Shown here one piece after another: positions 8,617-17,644 of a stretch of 64,000 nt of DNA. The notes below the pieces were generated by a model. That model had not been told where the DNA came from. It saw only the letters and a program-made list of their open reading frames with translations, and did no database searches. A program made the translations under genes and the position numbers. This DNA is from Turicibacter sanguinis. Lineage in GTDB: Bacteria > Bacillota_I > Bacilli_A > MOL361 > Turicibacteraceae. How positions within the stretch are numbered: position 1 is the stretch's first letter; the number at the start of each line of letters is the position of its first letter. The stretch spans positions 2,638,001-2,702,000 of the forward strand of contig NZ_CP053187.1 in the NCBI RefSeq assembly GCF_013046825.1, written 5' to 3'.

Positions 8617-9076
8617 CCTTAATGTCGACTCAAATTTTTAATAGGTAATCCCTATCTAATAGACTTTTTTTTCTTATTTAAGAATAATCAAATCTTAATC
8701 TGTGCATAAACAATGTTTTTTTACTTTATAGGCGGCTTGAGAAAAGCATGTATGTCATCTGGTTCAAAAAATCATTATGAACTAGATAGTATAAATTTTG
8801 AACACAATCAACGCCTCACTTAATTGATCTTTTCAATCAATATTTTAATTGCTTTCATGAATGTTTTTTCTAAATGAAGTAAGCTAACTGCTACCTGTTC
8901 AAACGTTTAGAGAATTAAATCAGGTAGCACACTTTTAACTCGTTCTACTTCTAATATCGGCTTCATTTTTTGAGTTTACCATCTCTTCATATCCCTTCAC
9001 CGTTCTAGTCAAAATTCCACCCTATCCCCCCTTCTTTTATAAGATAAGAATTTTTTAAAATAATCGCATTAAAACA
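8617..9076. other. Gene-poor region with a possible decayed gene
   Basis: No intact gene of useful size is seen. On the minus strand an ATG at 8966 opens a frame of 19 codons, then a single TAA, then 28 more codons in the same frame that end at 8820; the second half (LLHLEKTFMKAIKILIEKIN) looks protein-like. There is no Shine-Dalgarno site. A 9-bp inverted repeat, tgctacctg (8889-8897) and caggtagca (8921-8929), crosses the stop. It is best read as remnants of a lost gene. Confidence 0.35.
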
Positions 9077-9112
9077 AAAAAATCGTCATGAAACAAATCA
9101 TGACGATTTTTT
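9077..9112. terminator. Terminator of the ecf ATPase-ecfT operon
   Basis: A 15-bp stem (9077-9091 with 9098-9112), loop aacaaa, ends two bases beyond the ecfT stop; A and T tracts flank it on both sides. Confidence 0.9.
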
Positions 9113-9114
9113 AT

Positions 9115-9945
9115 TTAAATAAAAGGATTATAAAAGCGCGTTCCATTAGAAAAGGTAATAACTAAAAAAATGGCCATTAAAACGCTAAATCCTACAAGTG
9201 TATAAGTATCTCGCTTTAAAAACGGACGTTCAGAATAAAAGGTGCGTTTTTTATGTTTACCGAATGCCCTTAATTCCATCGCATAGCTGATTGTTTCAAT
9301 ACGATCTAAACTAGTCAAAATAAGAGGCATTAAAATGGCAGACGTATTTTTAAGACGAACCCATAATGTTGCCTTGCTAGACATATCAATTCCACGCGCT
9401 TGCTGAGCTTGAGAAATCTCAACAAAATCACGTTGAATATCTGGAATATAACGCATAGCAATCGCAACAGAATAAGCCAGTCGATAACTAATTCCAATTT
9501 TGGATAGTGACGCTGCAAATTCACTTGGATCAGTTGCTGATAAGAAGACTAAACCAAGGGGAATAATCGTTAAGTACTTCAAGGTCATATTAAATTGATA
9601 AAATAATTGTTCCTGCGTTAAGACATACGGTCCAAATAATTTAAACAAATCATGCTGTGTTCCGTAAATATGAACGCCTTCAACTGGGGAAAAAATAAAG
9701 ACCGCTATATTATTGATAACTAAGAAAATTAAAATAAAATAAAAGACGAGCGCCACTTGTTTAAATTCAACTTTTGATAGCTTAAATAAAATTAAACTGA
9801 TGATAAACATCATCCCAAGAACACGCGTATCATAACTTAACATCGCCGTGATAGACCAAAGTAAAAAGCAAATTAGCTTCGTACTCCCTGTTAAACGGTG
9901 TATGGGTGAATCCACATCAATATAAGCAAGCATTTTAGTATTCAT
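9115..9945 (-). CDS. ecfT: Energy-coupling factor transporter transmembrane protein EcfT
   Basis: 276 residues with about five membrane helices. The cytoplasmic coupling motifs carry QQARGIDM (ARG at 183-185) and MELRAFG (RAFG at 226-229), the two Ala-Arg-Gly-type signatures by which EcfT docks on the ATPases. It transmits ATP hydrolysis to a substrate-binding S-component. Its ATG overlaps the end of the fused ATPase gene by one base, so the two are one operon. The S-component encoded at 11862-12416 is the likely partner. Confidence 0.9.
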   Translation of the reverse strand: MNTKMLAYIDVDSPIHRLTGSTKLICFLLWSITAMLSYDTRVLGMMFIISLILFKLSKVEFKQVALVFYFILIFLVINNIAVFIFSPVEGVHIYGTQHDLFKLFGPYVLTQEQLFYQFNMTLKYLTIIPLGLVFLSATDPSEFAASLSKIGISYRLAYSVAIAMRYIPDIQRDFVEISQAQQARGIDMSSKATLWVRLKNTSAILMPLILTSLDRIETISYAMELRAFGKHKKRTFYSERPFLKRDTYTLVGFSVLMAIFLVITFSNGTRFYNPFI

Positions 9946-11648
9946 TAAGTTCTCACCGCCTTATCTGCAAAAATAAATTTTCGAATAAAGTCCACCGCAC
10001 TCGGAAGTCCTGTCTGCATGGCCAGTTGATAAAGTGATGTTTTCTTTAAATGAGAGGCTTCAATCAGTTGATCGTCAGTTAAAACATGCCACGTTGACGT
10101 ATCAGCTAACACTTCCCCATTTGTAATCACAATAGCACGAGTTGTGTATTCAAGCATTAAATGCATGTCATGTGTAATCATTAAAATGGTAATGCCACGT
10201 TGATTAAGTTCGACTAAAAACTCCATAATTTCGGTGTAATGACGTAAATCTTGTCCGGCAGTTGGCTCATCTAAAATTAAAAGTTCTGGATTTAAAACCA
10301 AAATAGCTGCAATACTTACACGTTTTTTCTGACCAAAGCTTAAAGCTGAAATCGGCCAATTACGATATGGATAAAGACCACAGATTTTTAATGTTTCAAT
10401 CACACGTTCCTGAACTTCTGTTTCTGATATCCCACGAACACGAAGTCCAAGAGCCACTTCATCAAAAATTTTTGTCTTTGAAATCATCTGATTCGGATTT
10501 TGCATCACAAGCCCTATCTTATCTGCTCGTTCCTTAATCGTTTGAGTTCCCATATCTTCGCCATTCAATAAAATCGTTCCTGAAATCGGTTGATAAAATC
10601 CACTAATCAACTTTGAAATTGTTGATTTTCCTGCGCCATTTTTTCCAACTAAACTCAACATTTCACCTTTACGAATTTGGAATGAGACATCCTTTAAGGT
10701 TAAGCTATCAGATTGATAACCAAAACAAACTTTCTTAAACTCAAGCAAAATGTCTTCCTGATTTCGTTCTTTTTGAATTTCCGTCTGATCATACCAACGA
10801 TGAAGTGCCTCTTGACATCTTGATAAATCCATTTGATTTAAAGATTGTGGATTCATACTCGCTAAAATCTCGCAATTTGCGTATTTTAACGCTGTCACAT
10901 ATAAAGGTTCGCGAATTCCAATTTGAGATAAAAGATTTGAGGCTAATAACTCATTTGGTGTCATATCAGCAATAATACAACCTTCATTCATTACAATAAT
11001 TCGATCAATGCATGCCTGTAAAACGTCTTCTAAACGATGCTCAATAATCACAATCGTTTTATGCGTTTTTCTTGAAATTTCATCAATTAATGACATTGTC
11101 TGCTCTCCAGCTGCTGGGTCTAAATTGGCTAATGGTTCATCAAATAATAAAATATCAATATCATCCACCATAACACCGGCAAGCGTAACACGTTGCTTTT
11201 GTCCGCCTGATAATTCGTGTGGAGCAGATTTTAAATGCGTCTTGATATCAACAAGTGTAGAGACTTCATTCACAATTGACTTCATTTCAGCTTGTGGCAC
11301 TTCTAAATTTTCAAGTTTAAACGCAATATCCTCTCCTACCGTTAAGCCAATAAATTGGTCATCGGGATTTTGAAGAACTGTCCCTACATAATTAGATCGT
11401 TTAAACAGATTATGCTTTAGAGCATTTTCACCTTTAATTTTAAGATTTCCACTTAACTGACCTTTATAAATATTAGGCACTAATCCATTAATACAATGAG
11501 CTAACGTACTTTTCCCAGAACCAGAAGGCCCAACGATTAAAACCTTTTCACCTTCATAAATACACAAATTTATATTTTTAAGGGTTGGACTTGACTGCAC
11601 ACGATATTGAAAACTAAAATTTTCAAATTCAATCATCGGTTTTCGCAT
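9945..11648 (-). CDS. ECF transporter ATPase, two fused nucleotide-binding domains (YkoD-like)
   Basis: About 567 residues holding two complete ABC ATPase domains in one chain. Domain 1 has GPSGSGKST (near residue 40) and LSGGQKQR; domain 2 has GKNGAGKST (near 335) and LSFGQKKR, in which Phe replaces the second Gly of the usual LSGGQ. It replaces the separate EcfA1/EcfA2 pair. Fused ATPases of this size are typically found beside UPF0397 S-components, as here. I chose the ATG at 11648 because GAAAGG (11658-11663) lies nine bases upstream; ATGs at 11654 and 11657 are too close to it. Confidence 0.9.
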   Translation of the reverse strand: MRKPMIEFENFSFQYRVQSSPTLKNINLCIYEGEKVLIVGPSGSGKSTLAHCINGLVPNIYKGQLSGNLKIKGENALKHNLFKRSNYVGTVLQNPDDQFIGLTVGEDIAFKLENLEVPQAEMKSIVNEVSTLVDIKTHLKSAPHELSGGQKQRVTLAGVMVDDIDILLFDEPLANLDPAAGEQTMSLIDEISRKTHKTIVIIEHRLEDVLQACIDRIIVMNEGCIIADMTPNELLASNLLSQIGIREPLYVTALKYANCEILASMNPQSLNQMDLSRCQEALHRWYDQTEIQKERNQEDILLEFKKVCFGYQSDSLTLKDVSFQIRKGEMLSLVGKNGAGKSTISKLISGFYQPISGTILLNGEDMGTQTIKERADKIGLVMQNPNQMISKTKIFDEVALGLRVRGISETEVQERVIETLKICGLYPYRNWPISALSFGQKKRVSIAAILVLNPELLILDEPTAGQDLRHYTEIMEFLVELNQRGITILMITHDMHLMLEYTTRAIVITNGEVLADTSTWHVLTDDQLIEASHLKKTSLYQLAMQTGLPSAVDFIRKFIFADKAVRT

Positions 11649-11680
11649 TCTCATCATCCTTTCTTTTCACGCGACAAAAA

Positions 11681-11739
11681 ATTAGATGAATTAAAATCAA
11701 TCTAACAAATTTGTTATCATTCTTTTTAATTCACCTAAT
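11681..11739 (-). promoter_or_regulatory. Leader hairpin of the ecf ATPase gene, possible attenuator
   Basis: In the transcript, attaggtgaattaaaa (11739-11724) pairs over 16 positions with the segment 11696-11681, with a single G-U pair. The 27-base loop contains the palindrome aacaaatttgtt. Six T residues follow the 3' arm directly, so it has the form of an intrinsic terminator lying between promoter and start codon. No known riboswitch class was recognised. Confidence 0.45.
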
Positions 11740-11762
11740 CTCGATTTTTATTTAACTTCAAT

Positions 11763-11792
11763 ATTATAACACAAATTTTATAAAACAGACAA
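11763..11792 (-). promoter_or_regulatory. Sigma-A promoter of the ecf ATPase-ecfT operon
   Basis: TTGTCT (11787-11792) and TATAAT (11763-11768) on the minus strand with an 18-bp spacer. Transcription would start near 11756, giving a leader of about 100 nt. Confidence 0.65.
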
Positions 11793-11816
11793 ACTTCGAC
11801 AATGTTTTTTATGTAA

Positions 11817-11852
11817 AAAAAGCATCTGATAACGCTTCTTCAGATGCTTTTT
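11817..11852 (-). terminator. Terminator of the UPF0397 gene
   Basis: A 13-bp stem (11817-11829 with 11840-11852), ten bases beyond the stop codon, with A and T tracts on both sides. Confidence 0.85.
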
Positions 11853-11861
11853 AACTAAGGA

Positions 11862-12416
11862 TTAATATTCAGGTTTTAAACTTCCCTTTGGGGTACGTGT
11901 TTTTGCATAAGCCCCAACTAATAAAGAACCTAAAATTCCAATCGTAATCATGTTAAACGATCCCGCAACCGCTCCTTGAAGATAAACTTTATCTGACGGT
12001 TCAGCATAAATCAATACGTCAAGCATCGGTGCTACAATAAACCATCCGACGATATTTGCCGCGATTTGAGCTAGGTTAAAGATAATGATTTCTCGTTTGC
12101 CAAAGATACCATCTTCCATGTCAATTCGTTTGGCTAGTAATCCAATCACAAGTCCAATCATTCCTGAGGCAATAATCCAACTAAACCATGGACTTCCCCA
12201 AATTAAAATATCTTTTAAAAAGTGACCAATAAGCCCTGTTGCTAACCCAGCCATTGGACCATATAATAATGCAATTAAAGCTAAGACAGCATAAGCTGTT
12301 TCAAAGTTTGTATTTGGAATTCCGGTTGGTAATGAGGCAAAACGCGATAAAACGACAAAAATGGCAGCTCCAATCCCAATCGCAACGACCGTTTTAATTG
12401 ATAGTCTTTGATTCAT
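11862..12416 (-). CDS. ECF transporter S-component, UPF0397 family
   Basis: 184 residues from the ATG at 12416. It begins with the family signature [20 protein letters not shown] and continues with PTGIPNTN and the C-terminal [11 protein letters not shown], giving five to six membrane helices. UPF0397 proteins are substrate-capture subunits of ECF importers and are often annotated for riboflavin; the true vitamin is not fixed by sequence. The frame is open further upstream, but I reject longer starts: GGGAG at 12426-12430 is spaced correctly for 12416, and the upstream part lies on the promoter. It is transcribed separately from the ATPase-ecfT pair. Confidence 0.88.
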   Translation of the reverse strand: MNQRLSIKTVVAIGIGAAIFVVLSRFASLPTGIPNTNFETAYAVLALIALLYGPMAGLATGLIGHFLKDILIWGSPWFSWIIASGMIGLVIGLLAKRIDMEDGIFGKREIIIFNLAQIAANIVGWFIVAPMLDVLIYAEPSDKVYLQGAVAGSFNMITIGILGSLLVGAYAKTRTPKGSLKPEY

Positions 12417-12459
12417 TTCTAAACTCTCCCTTCGAAAAAGGTAAAAATCAACACTCACT

Positions 12460-12488
12460 AGTATATCGGTCTGATTATGTGATGTCAA
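12460..12488 (-). promoter_or_regulatory. Sigma-A promoter of the UPF0397 gene
   Basis: TTGACA (12483-12488) and TATACT (12460-12465) on the minus strand, spacer 17 bp. One of the best promoter matches in the window. Confidence 0.75.
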
Positions 12489-12517
12489 GAAAATACAAAC
12501 TTCGACTATTGTAAGTT

Positions 12518-13738
12518 TTAAGCATTAATTGCTAAAGACGCAATGTATCCCATTGAAAACGCTGCTTGGATATTATATCCACCTGTATCGCCATCAATGT
12601 CTAATACTTCTCCCACAAAGTATAGATTCTCAACTTTTTTAGACTCCATCGTTTTGGATTTAATTTCTTTAATCGAAACACCGCCTGTCGTGACCATGGC
12701 CACATGATAGCCTCCAAGCTCTTTAACTTCCATTTCGTACTCCGTTAATATCGTTAATAATTTTTGGCGTGTCACCTTACTAATTTCAGCACACTTTAAG
12801 TCATCACTGATGTGACATAGTTCAAGTACCTTATCAGCAAAGCGTTTCGTCAGATTTAAATCACGTACAATCGTTTTGACAAGTGTTTTTCCACCCGCTG
12901 CTAATTTTTTTGTTAATTGACTTCTAAATGCTTCAATCGACTCAGCTCCAACGAAGTTACATTTAATAACATCACCAGCTTGCATATAGCGTGAATGATT
13001 GATAATTCCAGGGCCTGAAACACCAGTATGTGTTAATAAAAAGTCCCCGTGATAAGCGCCTATTTTTTTTCCGCCACGCCAAAGTGTATATGATAAGTCT
13101 TCAAATGACGTTCCCGACATATCCACAAGTTCGTAATTTTTAATTTTTAAGGGCGTTAAAGCAGGCTTCATTGGGATAATTTTATGTCCGAATGACTTTG
13201 CTATGACTTGTCCATCTCCTGTTGACCCAGTATGAGGATAACTCAGTCCTCCTGTTGCAATCACAACTTTTTTGGCTTCATATGACACTTGATTGGTTTT
13301 CACAGTAAAAAGATCATCTACTTTTTCGATTGACTGTACAGCCGTTTCAGTGATGATGTCAATGTGACGTTTGTGACATTCTTTTAATAAAACTTGTAAG
13401 ACATCCATCGATTTTTGTGATTTTGGAAAAATCTTTCCCTTTTCAGTTGTCATAAATTCTAAGCCACGTTTTCTAAAGAAAGCTAGTAAGTCTTCATTTT
13501 GAAATGAAAGGAGGGCATGTTTTAAAAATTTTGCATTAGGTCCATAACACTCTAAAAAGTGATGAATGTCACCCGCTTGTGTAATATTACATTTCCCTGC
13601 ACCCGCCATTAATAATTTACGCCCACACGATTTATTTTTTTCAAGAATGGCAATGCGCTGTTTTTTTTCAGCACACATAATAGCTGTAAAAAGACCGGCT
13701 GGTCCTGCCCCTACGATAAGTACATCATATTTATTCAA
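12518..13738 (-). CDS. FAD-dependent oxidoreductase, HI0933/YhiN/BaiN family
   Basis: 406 residues. The N-terminal dinucleotide-binding motif VGAGPAGL (near residue 9) is followed by [16 protein letters not shown] (near 38), and the C-terminal [18 protein letters not shown] closes the FAD site; all are hallmarks of the HI0933-like flavoproteins. Members reduce varied substrates (one clostridial member acts on bile-acid intermediates), so the reaction here is not known. The start is a TTG at 13736-13738 with GGAGG eight bases upstream; no nearer ATG would keep the FAD motif. Confidence 0.85.
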   Translation of the reverse strand: MNKYDVLIVGAGPAGLFTAIMCAEKKQRIAILEKNKSCGRKLLMAGAGKCNITQAGDIHHFLECYGPNAKFLKHALLSFQNEDLLAFFRKRGLEFMTTEKGKIFPKSQKSMDVLQVLLKECHKRHIDIITETAVQSIEKVDDLFTVKTNQVSYEAKKVVIATGGLSYPHTGSTGDGQVIAKSFGHKIIPMKPALTPLKIKNYELVDMSGTSFEDLSYTLWRGGKKIGAYHGDFLLTHTGVSGPGIINHSRYMQAGDVIKCNFVGAESIEAFRSQLTKKLAAGGKTLVKTIVRDLNLTKRFADKVLELCHISDDLKCAEISKVTRQKLLTILTEYEMEVKELGGYHVAMVTTGGVSIKEIKSKTMESKKVENLYFVGEVLDIDGDTGGYNIQAAFSMGYIASLAINA

Positions 13739-13814
13739 CGTTTTTTCCTCCGATTCTTAGGTTGCTTTGTTTATTGTATTACGAGGATATTTTTTTAGTC
13801 AAGCGAAAGAAAAA

Positions 13815-13835
13815 ACTAGCAACTTGGTTGCTAGT
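13815..13835 (-). terminator. Terminator of the phospholipase C-like gene
   Basis: A 9-bp stem actagcaac (13815-13823) with gttgctagt (13827-13835), followed by six T residues on the minus strand. It overlaps the last codons of the gene. Confidence 0.75.
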
Positions 13836-14451
13836 CTTCAAAGAGATGAAAATAAGTCACGATCTGCTGACAACACCTTTCAATAAACAACAAAATATCA
13901 GTCATATAAAAGGCTTCAAGTTCCGTGTCACCTTGCTTATCTTTTTCTAAATCTTGCTTTAAAACTTTAAGGCGCCATTGTTCAACCTCATCCCGACTTA
14001 ACAAGGGACAGACCGGCATTGCAATGGCTTGTTTTAAATCAGCCGATAAGGGTAAGACCTGTCCTTTTAATAAATCATCGATTCGTTGCATATCACGGTA
14101 ATAAAGGGCATGCAACTCTAAGCGTTCCATCCTTTCTTTTCGAGCATGAAAATAAGGAGCATAAATAATTTCACGCCATAGGTAATCTGTATATAAATGA
14201 ATTAAATATCCAAGTTTAAAGTCTTGAGTCACGCCTGTAATTATTTGTTTCGCTTGTAAAATCGCCTCAACATAATCGTCATCTGCTATGTCATAAAAAT
14301 GTGTGACCGCCTTATCTGCCCACGTTTGATTCGGCCTCATATGAATGGCATCAGGACTAATTGAACCAAGCAACAAATCAGATGTCATGGGAATCGATAA
14401 ACGTTTTGAAACGTTTTGGATAACATTCAAGTGCACAATCGGTGATGGCAT
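13831..14451 (-). CDS. Zinc-dependent phospholipase C-like domain protein
   Basis: 206 residues. The N-terminal PSPIVHL, the GSISPDAIH segment (near 29) and KLGYLIHLYTDYLW (near 79) place His and Asp residues as in the Zn-dependent phospholipase C/S1-P1-like fold. No signal peptide is present, unlike secreted phospholipases, so the protein is probably cytoplasmic and its substrate unknown. It starts 13 bases after the stop of the large unknown gene upstream and likely shares its transcript. Confidence 0.65.
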   Translation of the reverse strand: MPSPIVHLNVIQNVSKRLSIPMTSDLLLGSISPDAIHMRPNQTWADKAVTHFYDIADDDYVEAILQAKQIITGVTQDFKLGYLIHLYTDYLWREIIYAPYFHARKERMERLELHALYYRDMQRIDDLLKGQVLPLSADLKQAIAMPVCPLLSRDEVEQWRLKVLKQDLEKDKQGDTELEAFYMTDILLFIERCCQQIVTYFHLFED

Positions 14452-14463
14452 CTTTGCCCCTCC

Positions 14464-15507
14464 TTATAATATGTGGCTCATAATTGTCAGATAGCGTTGA
14501 TTAAACTGATCAACCTCTACTTGTTCAACAACTTCTACTAAATAATCAGAGATAGATTGAGAACTTATTTTCGGATGAGTCTGCATATAATGATAAAACA
14601 AGGTCGAAAGTTTGTATGTCCCAAATTGATAGCGTCCTAAATATTGATAAGGTTGATCACAAAGATGAAGTTGAGTGTTTAAATACATTTGATACGCTAG
14701 TTTCACATTAGCTTCTAAATAAGAACCTAAATCCTTATATTCCTCTTTCACATGCTTTAAAGCATTTAAAAGCATTTGATCATGCTTTAACGCTCGGACA
14801 CGCGCTCTTAATTGCCTATGAATCGAAATGGGTTGTAATAATTGTTCTGTCAAGCATTCTAACACCTGTTTAGTTGAGCGTTTAATCGAAACGACAACAT
14901 CTTCATTAAACAGTTGAATCGACTTTAAATCTAGTAATTCAAAACTCACCACATATACATTGCGTCGCTCAATATGCTGTGGCGTGAGTGATTGATTTAA
15001 CGTTTCAATCACGTTTAATGGCTGGCACTCTTTATCATAACGTTTTATTTGTTCATTAATCAATGGCAAACGATTTTCTAACCAAAAGTTCTTGAATTTA
15101 CATCGCTCAAGTTCCGCAATAACGAGGCCTAATTGTTCAAAAACCTTCTCTACATCTTTATTTAAAAACTTTTGATAAGCTTTAGAAAGATTTTTTTTTA
15201 TCGTTTGTTTTTTTAATTGAGTGACTAGATACTTTGGACTTTGTAACAGTTCTGACAAACGAAGATCATTAAATTCTGAATCCGTTGCAATTAAAGGAAT
15301 TAAGGTGCTTCCAATTGATTCTCCCTTTGGTAAAGTGTTGCGCACTTTATTTAATAATCCCTCACAATTTTCACTTAATTGCTCTTCTAAGTAACGAACG
15401 AACTCCGTATCCTCATCAATTTCACCTGAAAAAAGTAAGTCTAGTAATCCAATCACATCTAATGTGTAGGATGCCTCAAAAGACAATTTATTTTTCTGTT
15501 CGTTCAT
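14464..15507 (-). CDS. Uncharacterised protein, 347 residues
   Basis: I do not recognise a family. The protein is soluble, rich in Leu, Gln and Lys, and predicted to be almost all alpha-helical, without membrane segment, signal peptide or a clear catalytic motif. The N-terminus (FEASYTLDVIGLLDLLF) is the most hydrophobic part, and basic segments occur near residues 95-110 and 215-245. The ATG has an AGGGGGATT site upstream. It is followed after 13 bases by the phospholipase C-like gene, so both may act together. Confidence 0.7.
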   Translation of the reverse strand: MNEQKNKLSFEASYTLDVIGLLDLLFSGEIDEDTEFVRYLEEQLSENCEGLLNKVRNTLPKGESIGSTLIPLIATDSEFNDLRLSELLQSPKYLVTQLKKQTIKKNLSKAYQKFLNKDVEKVFEQLGLVIAELERCKFKNFWLENRLPLINEQIKRYDKECQPLNVIETLNQSLTPQHIERRNVYVVSFELLDLKSIQLFNEDVVVSIKRSTKQVLECLTEQLLQPISIHRQLRARVRALKHDQMLLNALKHVKEEYKDLGSYLEANVKLAYQMYLNTQLHLCDQPYQYLGRYQFGTYKLSTLFYHYMQTHPKISSQSISDYLVEVVEQVEVDQFNQRYLTIMSHIL

Positions 15508-15894
15508 GAAGTTAATCCCCCTAAATTTTTCACCTAATTACTTTTATTTTATCATACAACGAAAACACATAACAGAATTAAATGAATCCCTTACAATAAA
15601 ACTTAGATGCTTCATTCAAATTTAATCAATCAACAGACTCACCCCCCATCTTTTTCTTATCGTTGTTAAAAAAATTTGAAATAGAATGATTTTTAAACGT
15701 ATCAATTTCATCGTTATCGAAATCACTCTACTCTCAATGTCAATCCCGATTAAACGATCTAAATCTCTTCACCAATACGATTCTTTATTTTAACACTCAT
15801 ACACAAGCTGACCATCTGCTTATGTTCCATTCAGGCACCTCCTTCATTGGATTAACCCGCCTATACCATCCTATAAAAACTTGAAAAAATAAGA
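15508..15894. other. AT-rich gap with a short broken frame
   Basis: No intact gene is evident. On the minus strand an excellent Shine-Dalgarno site (GAAGGAGG, 15838-15845) stands seven bases before an ATG at 15830, but the frame closes after 23 codons (stop at 15759). A neighbouring frame remains open and protein-like beyond it (DRLIGIDIESRVISI), so this is more likely the start of a frameshifted gene than a real peptide. Confidence 0.3.
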
Positions 15895-16480
15895 CTAAAG
15901 AACAAAAGCAGCTAAAATTTTATTTAAAAAAGTCAAAGTGGCTTGTTCTTGAGAATCGACAAAGAAGTTGATCCCTGATGGGATTAGAGTTCCCATAAAA
16001 TTAACACCAGCATCGTCATTTAACTGACTAACTTGAATCACATAGATTATCGCCCCTCTAATGTGTACAGGATTAAGGAACATCATTTCAATCGTCCAAT
16101 GAAAGACTACTATTGTCGTCTTACCACTGACTGGTTAAAACTCACCATCTCTAACGCAATACGGTCAAGTATCCCAAACACCGACTGGTCATTGGAACGT
16201 AATCCTTCAATTAACCATTCCCAATCACTAGCAGTGGTTATCAATTCAATACTAAAACAACGTAGTTTACAAGATTAACGTCTTGAAGATGAACACCTCC
16301 TTCACAGTCAATTAGGAGCCTTTAAATAGCATAGTCCCTAATCTCCCCTAGACAGTGATTTTGAATGTCTCAACTTCAACACCTTACTTCGTTTCATTTA
16401 ATCGAATAGTCAAAATTTTTCCTAGCAAGTCAAACTCATAATCATATCAGCATCCGTGCAGATAGATGTCATTTAAAGAT
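15895..16480 (-). pseudogene. Decayed protein gene, family not recognised
   Basis: Three protein-like stretches follow each other on the minus strand but in different frames: YDYEFDLLGKILTIRLNETK (16387-16446), a segment with SDWEWLIEGLRSND and RIALEMVSFNQSVVRR (16110-16226), and a 63-codon stretch ending at 15895 with VIQVSQLNDDAGVNF. Stops and frameshifts separate them, and a GGAGGTG site at about 16293-16299 has no usable start codon. This is what a gene looks like after inactivation. The opposite-strand frame at 16033-16278 is its complement, not a gene. Confidence 0.4.
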
Positions 16481-16551
16481 TTACGTGCGGCTATATGTAA
16501 TCCTATTTTAAATCCGTAAAATGATTAACAGCATTCTCTTCTCTCTTTACC

Positions 16552-16592
16552 AAAAAAAAGCACTCGATTAAACTAATCGAGTGCTTTTTTTT
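16552..16592. terminator. Terminator of the pot operon
   Basis: A 19-bp perfect stem (16552-16570 with 16574-16592), loop aac, flanked by eight A and eight T residues. It overlaps the potD stop codon. Confidence 0.92.
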
Positions 16593-17637
16593 ATTTTGAA
16601 GCTGCTAAAACTTGTGTCCAAATATCATCATACTCTCTAACAAACTCCCCTGGATCTCTAAAGGTTTCCATCGGTAAGAAGTCTAATAAATCTTGTGAGG
16701 GACTGTATGCATCATTTTGTGTCCACTCCTCTTCTGAAACCATCTCTAATGTTTCAGTATTAGGTGTAGAATACATGACATACTCTGTATTCATTAAGGC
16801 AATCTCTGGACGTTGCATAAAATTAATAAACTCATGGGCTAAATCAACATTTTGAGCTGTTGATGGAATAACCATGGCATCCACCCATGTATTTGATCCT
16901 TCTTTTGGAATGGCATATTCCATGTTTTCATTTTCATCCATGATATAGGTCGCATCACCTGAATAGACAACCGCTAATGCTGCATTTCCTGCAATCATAT
17001 TATCAATGACTTGATCTGTAACATAGGCATAAACAAGCGGACGTTGATCGATTAAAAGTTGCTTCGCTTGTTCTAATTCATCAATATTTTGAGTATTCAT
17101 TGAGTAACCTAATAATTTTAAAGCGACCATTAATGAGTCACGTTGACTATCATACATAAAGATATTCCCTTTATAATCTTCATCCCACAAAATTGACCAA
17201 GAATCGACAGGTTCTTTAACAACGGTTTTATCATATAAAATTCCAACGGTTCCCCAGAAATAAGGAACTGTATACAAATTATCAGGATCATAAGGTAAAT
17301 TTTTATACGCATCTGAAATATATTCAAAATTTGGAATTTTGCTGTAATCAAGTGGTAGAACAAGATTTTCTTTGATCATTTTTTCTACCATATAATCCGA
17401 TGGGAAGGCTACGTCATAGTTTGTTCCCCCCGCTTTAATCTTTTGATACATCGTTTCATTTGAATCATATAATTCATAATACACTTTACAATTAAATTCA
17501 GATTCAAAAATATCTAATACCTCAGGATCAATATATTCTCCCACGTTGTAAACATAAAGTTTTTGTGTATCACCACTCGAACAAGCCGCTAACATGGCAA
17601 CAAGGGAAAGACCCAAAAGCTTCAACCAATTTTTCAT
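16591..17637 (-). CDS. potD: Spermidine/putrescine-binding lipoprotein PotD
   Basis: 348 residues. A lipoprotein signal with lipobox LAAC (Cys 19) is followed by the polyamine-binding fold: YNVGEYIDPEVLDIFE, an acidic and aromatic cleft with VAFPSDYMVEKM (near 75) and PYFWGTVGILYDK (near 125), and MYDSQRDSL. It captures polyamines outside the membrane and delivers them to PotBC. It is the last gene of the XRE-potA-potB-potC-potD operon and ends on a strong terminator. Confidence 0.93.
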   Translation of the reverse strand: MKNWLKLLGLSLVAMLAACSSGDTQKLYVYNVGEYIDPEVLDIFESEFNCKVYYELYDSNETMYQKIKAGGTNYDVAFPSDYMVEKMIKENLVLPLDYSKIPNFEYISDAYKNLPYDPDNLYTVPYFWGTVGILYDKTVVKEPVDSWSILWDEDYKGNIFMYDSQRDSLMVALKLLGYSMNTQNIDELEQAKQLLIDQRPLVYAYVTDQVIDNMIAGNAALAVVYSGDATYIMDENENMEYAIPKEGSNTWVDAMVIPSTAQNVDLAHEFINFMQRPEIALMNTEYVMYSTPNTETLEMVSEEEWTQNDAYSPSQDLLDFLPMETFRDPGEFVREYDDIWTQVLAASK

Positions 17638-17644
17638 GAGATTC

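Noticed and set aside
12417-12488. Longer N-terminus of the UPF0397 protein
   Set aside because: The extra 24 residues are not family-like, and the upstream start lies inside the sigma-A promoter.
16033-16278. Plus-strand frame of 81 codons
   Set aside because: It has no ribosome site and is the complement of better protein-like frames on the minus strand (decayed gene).
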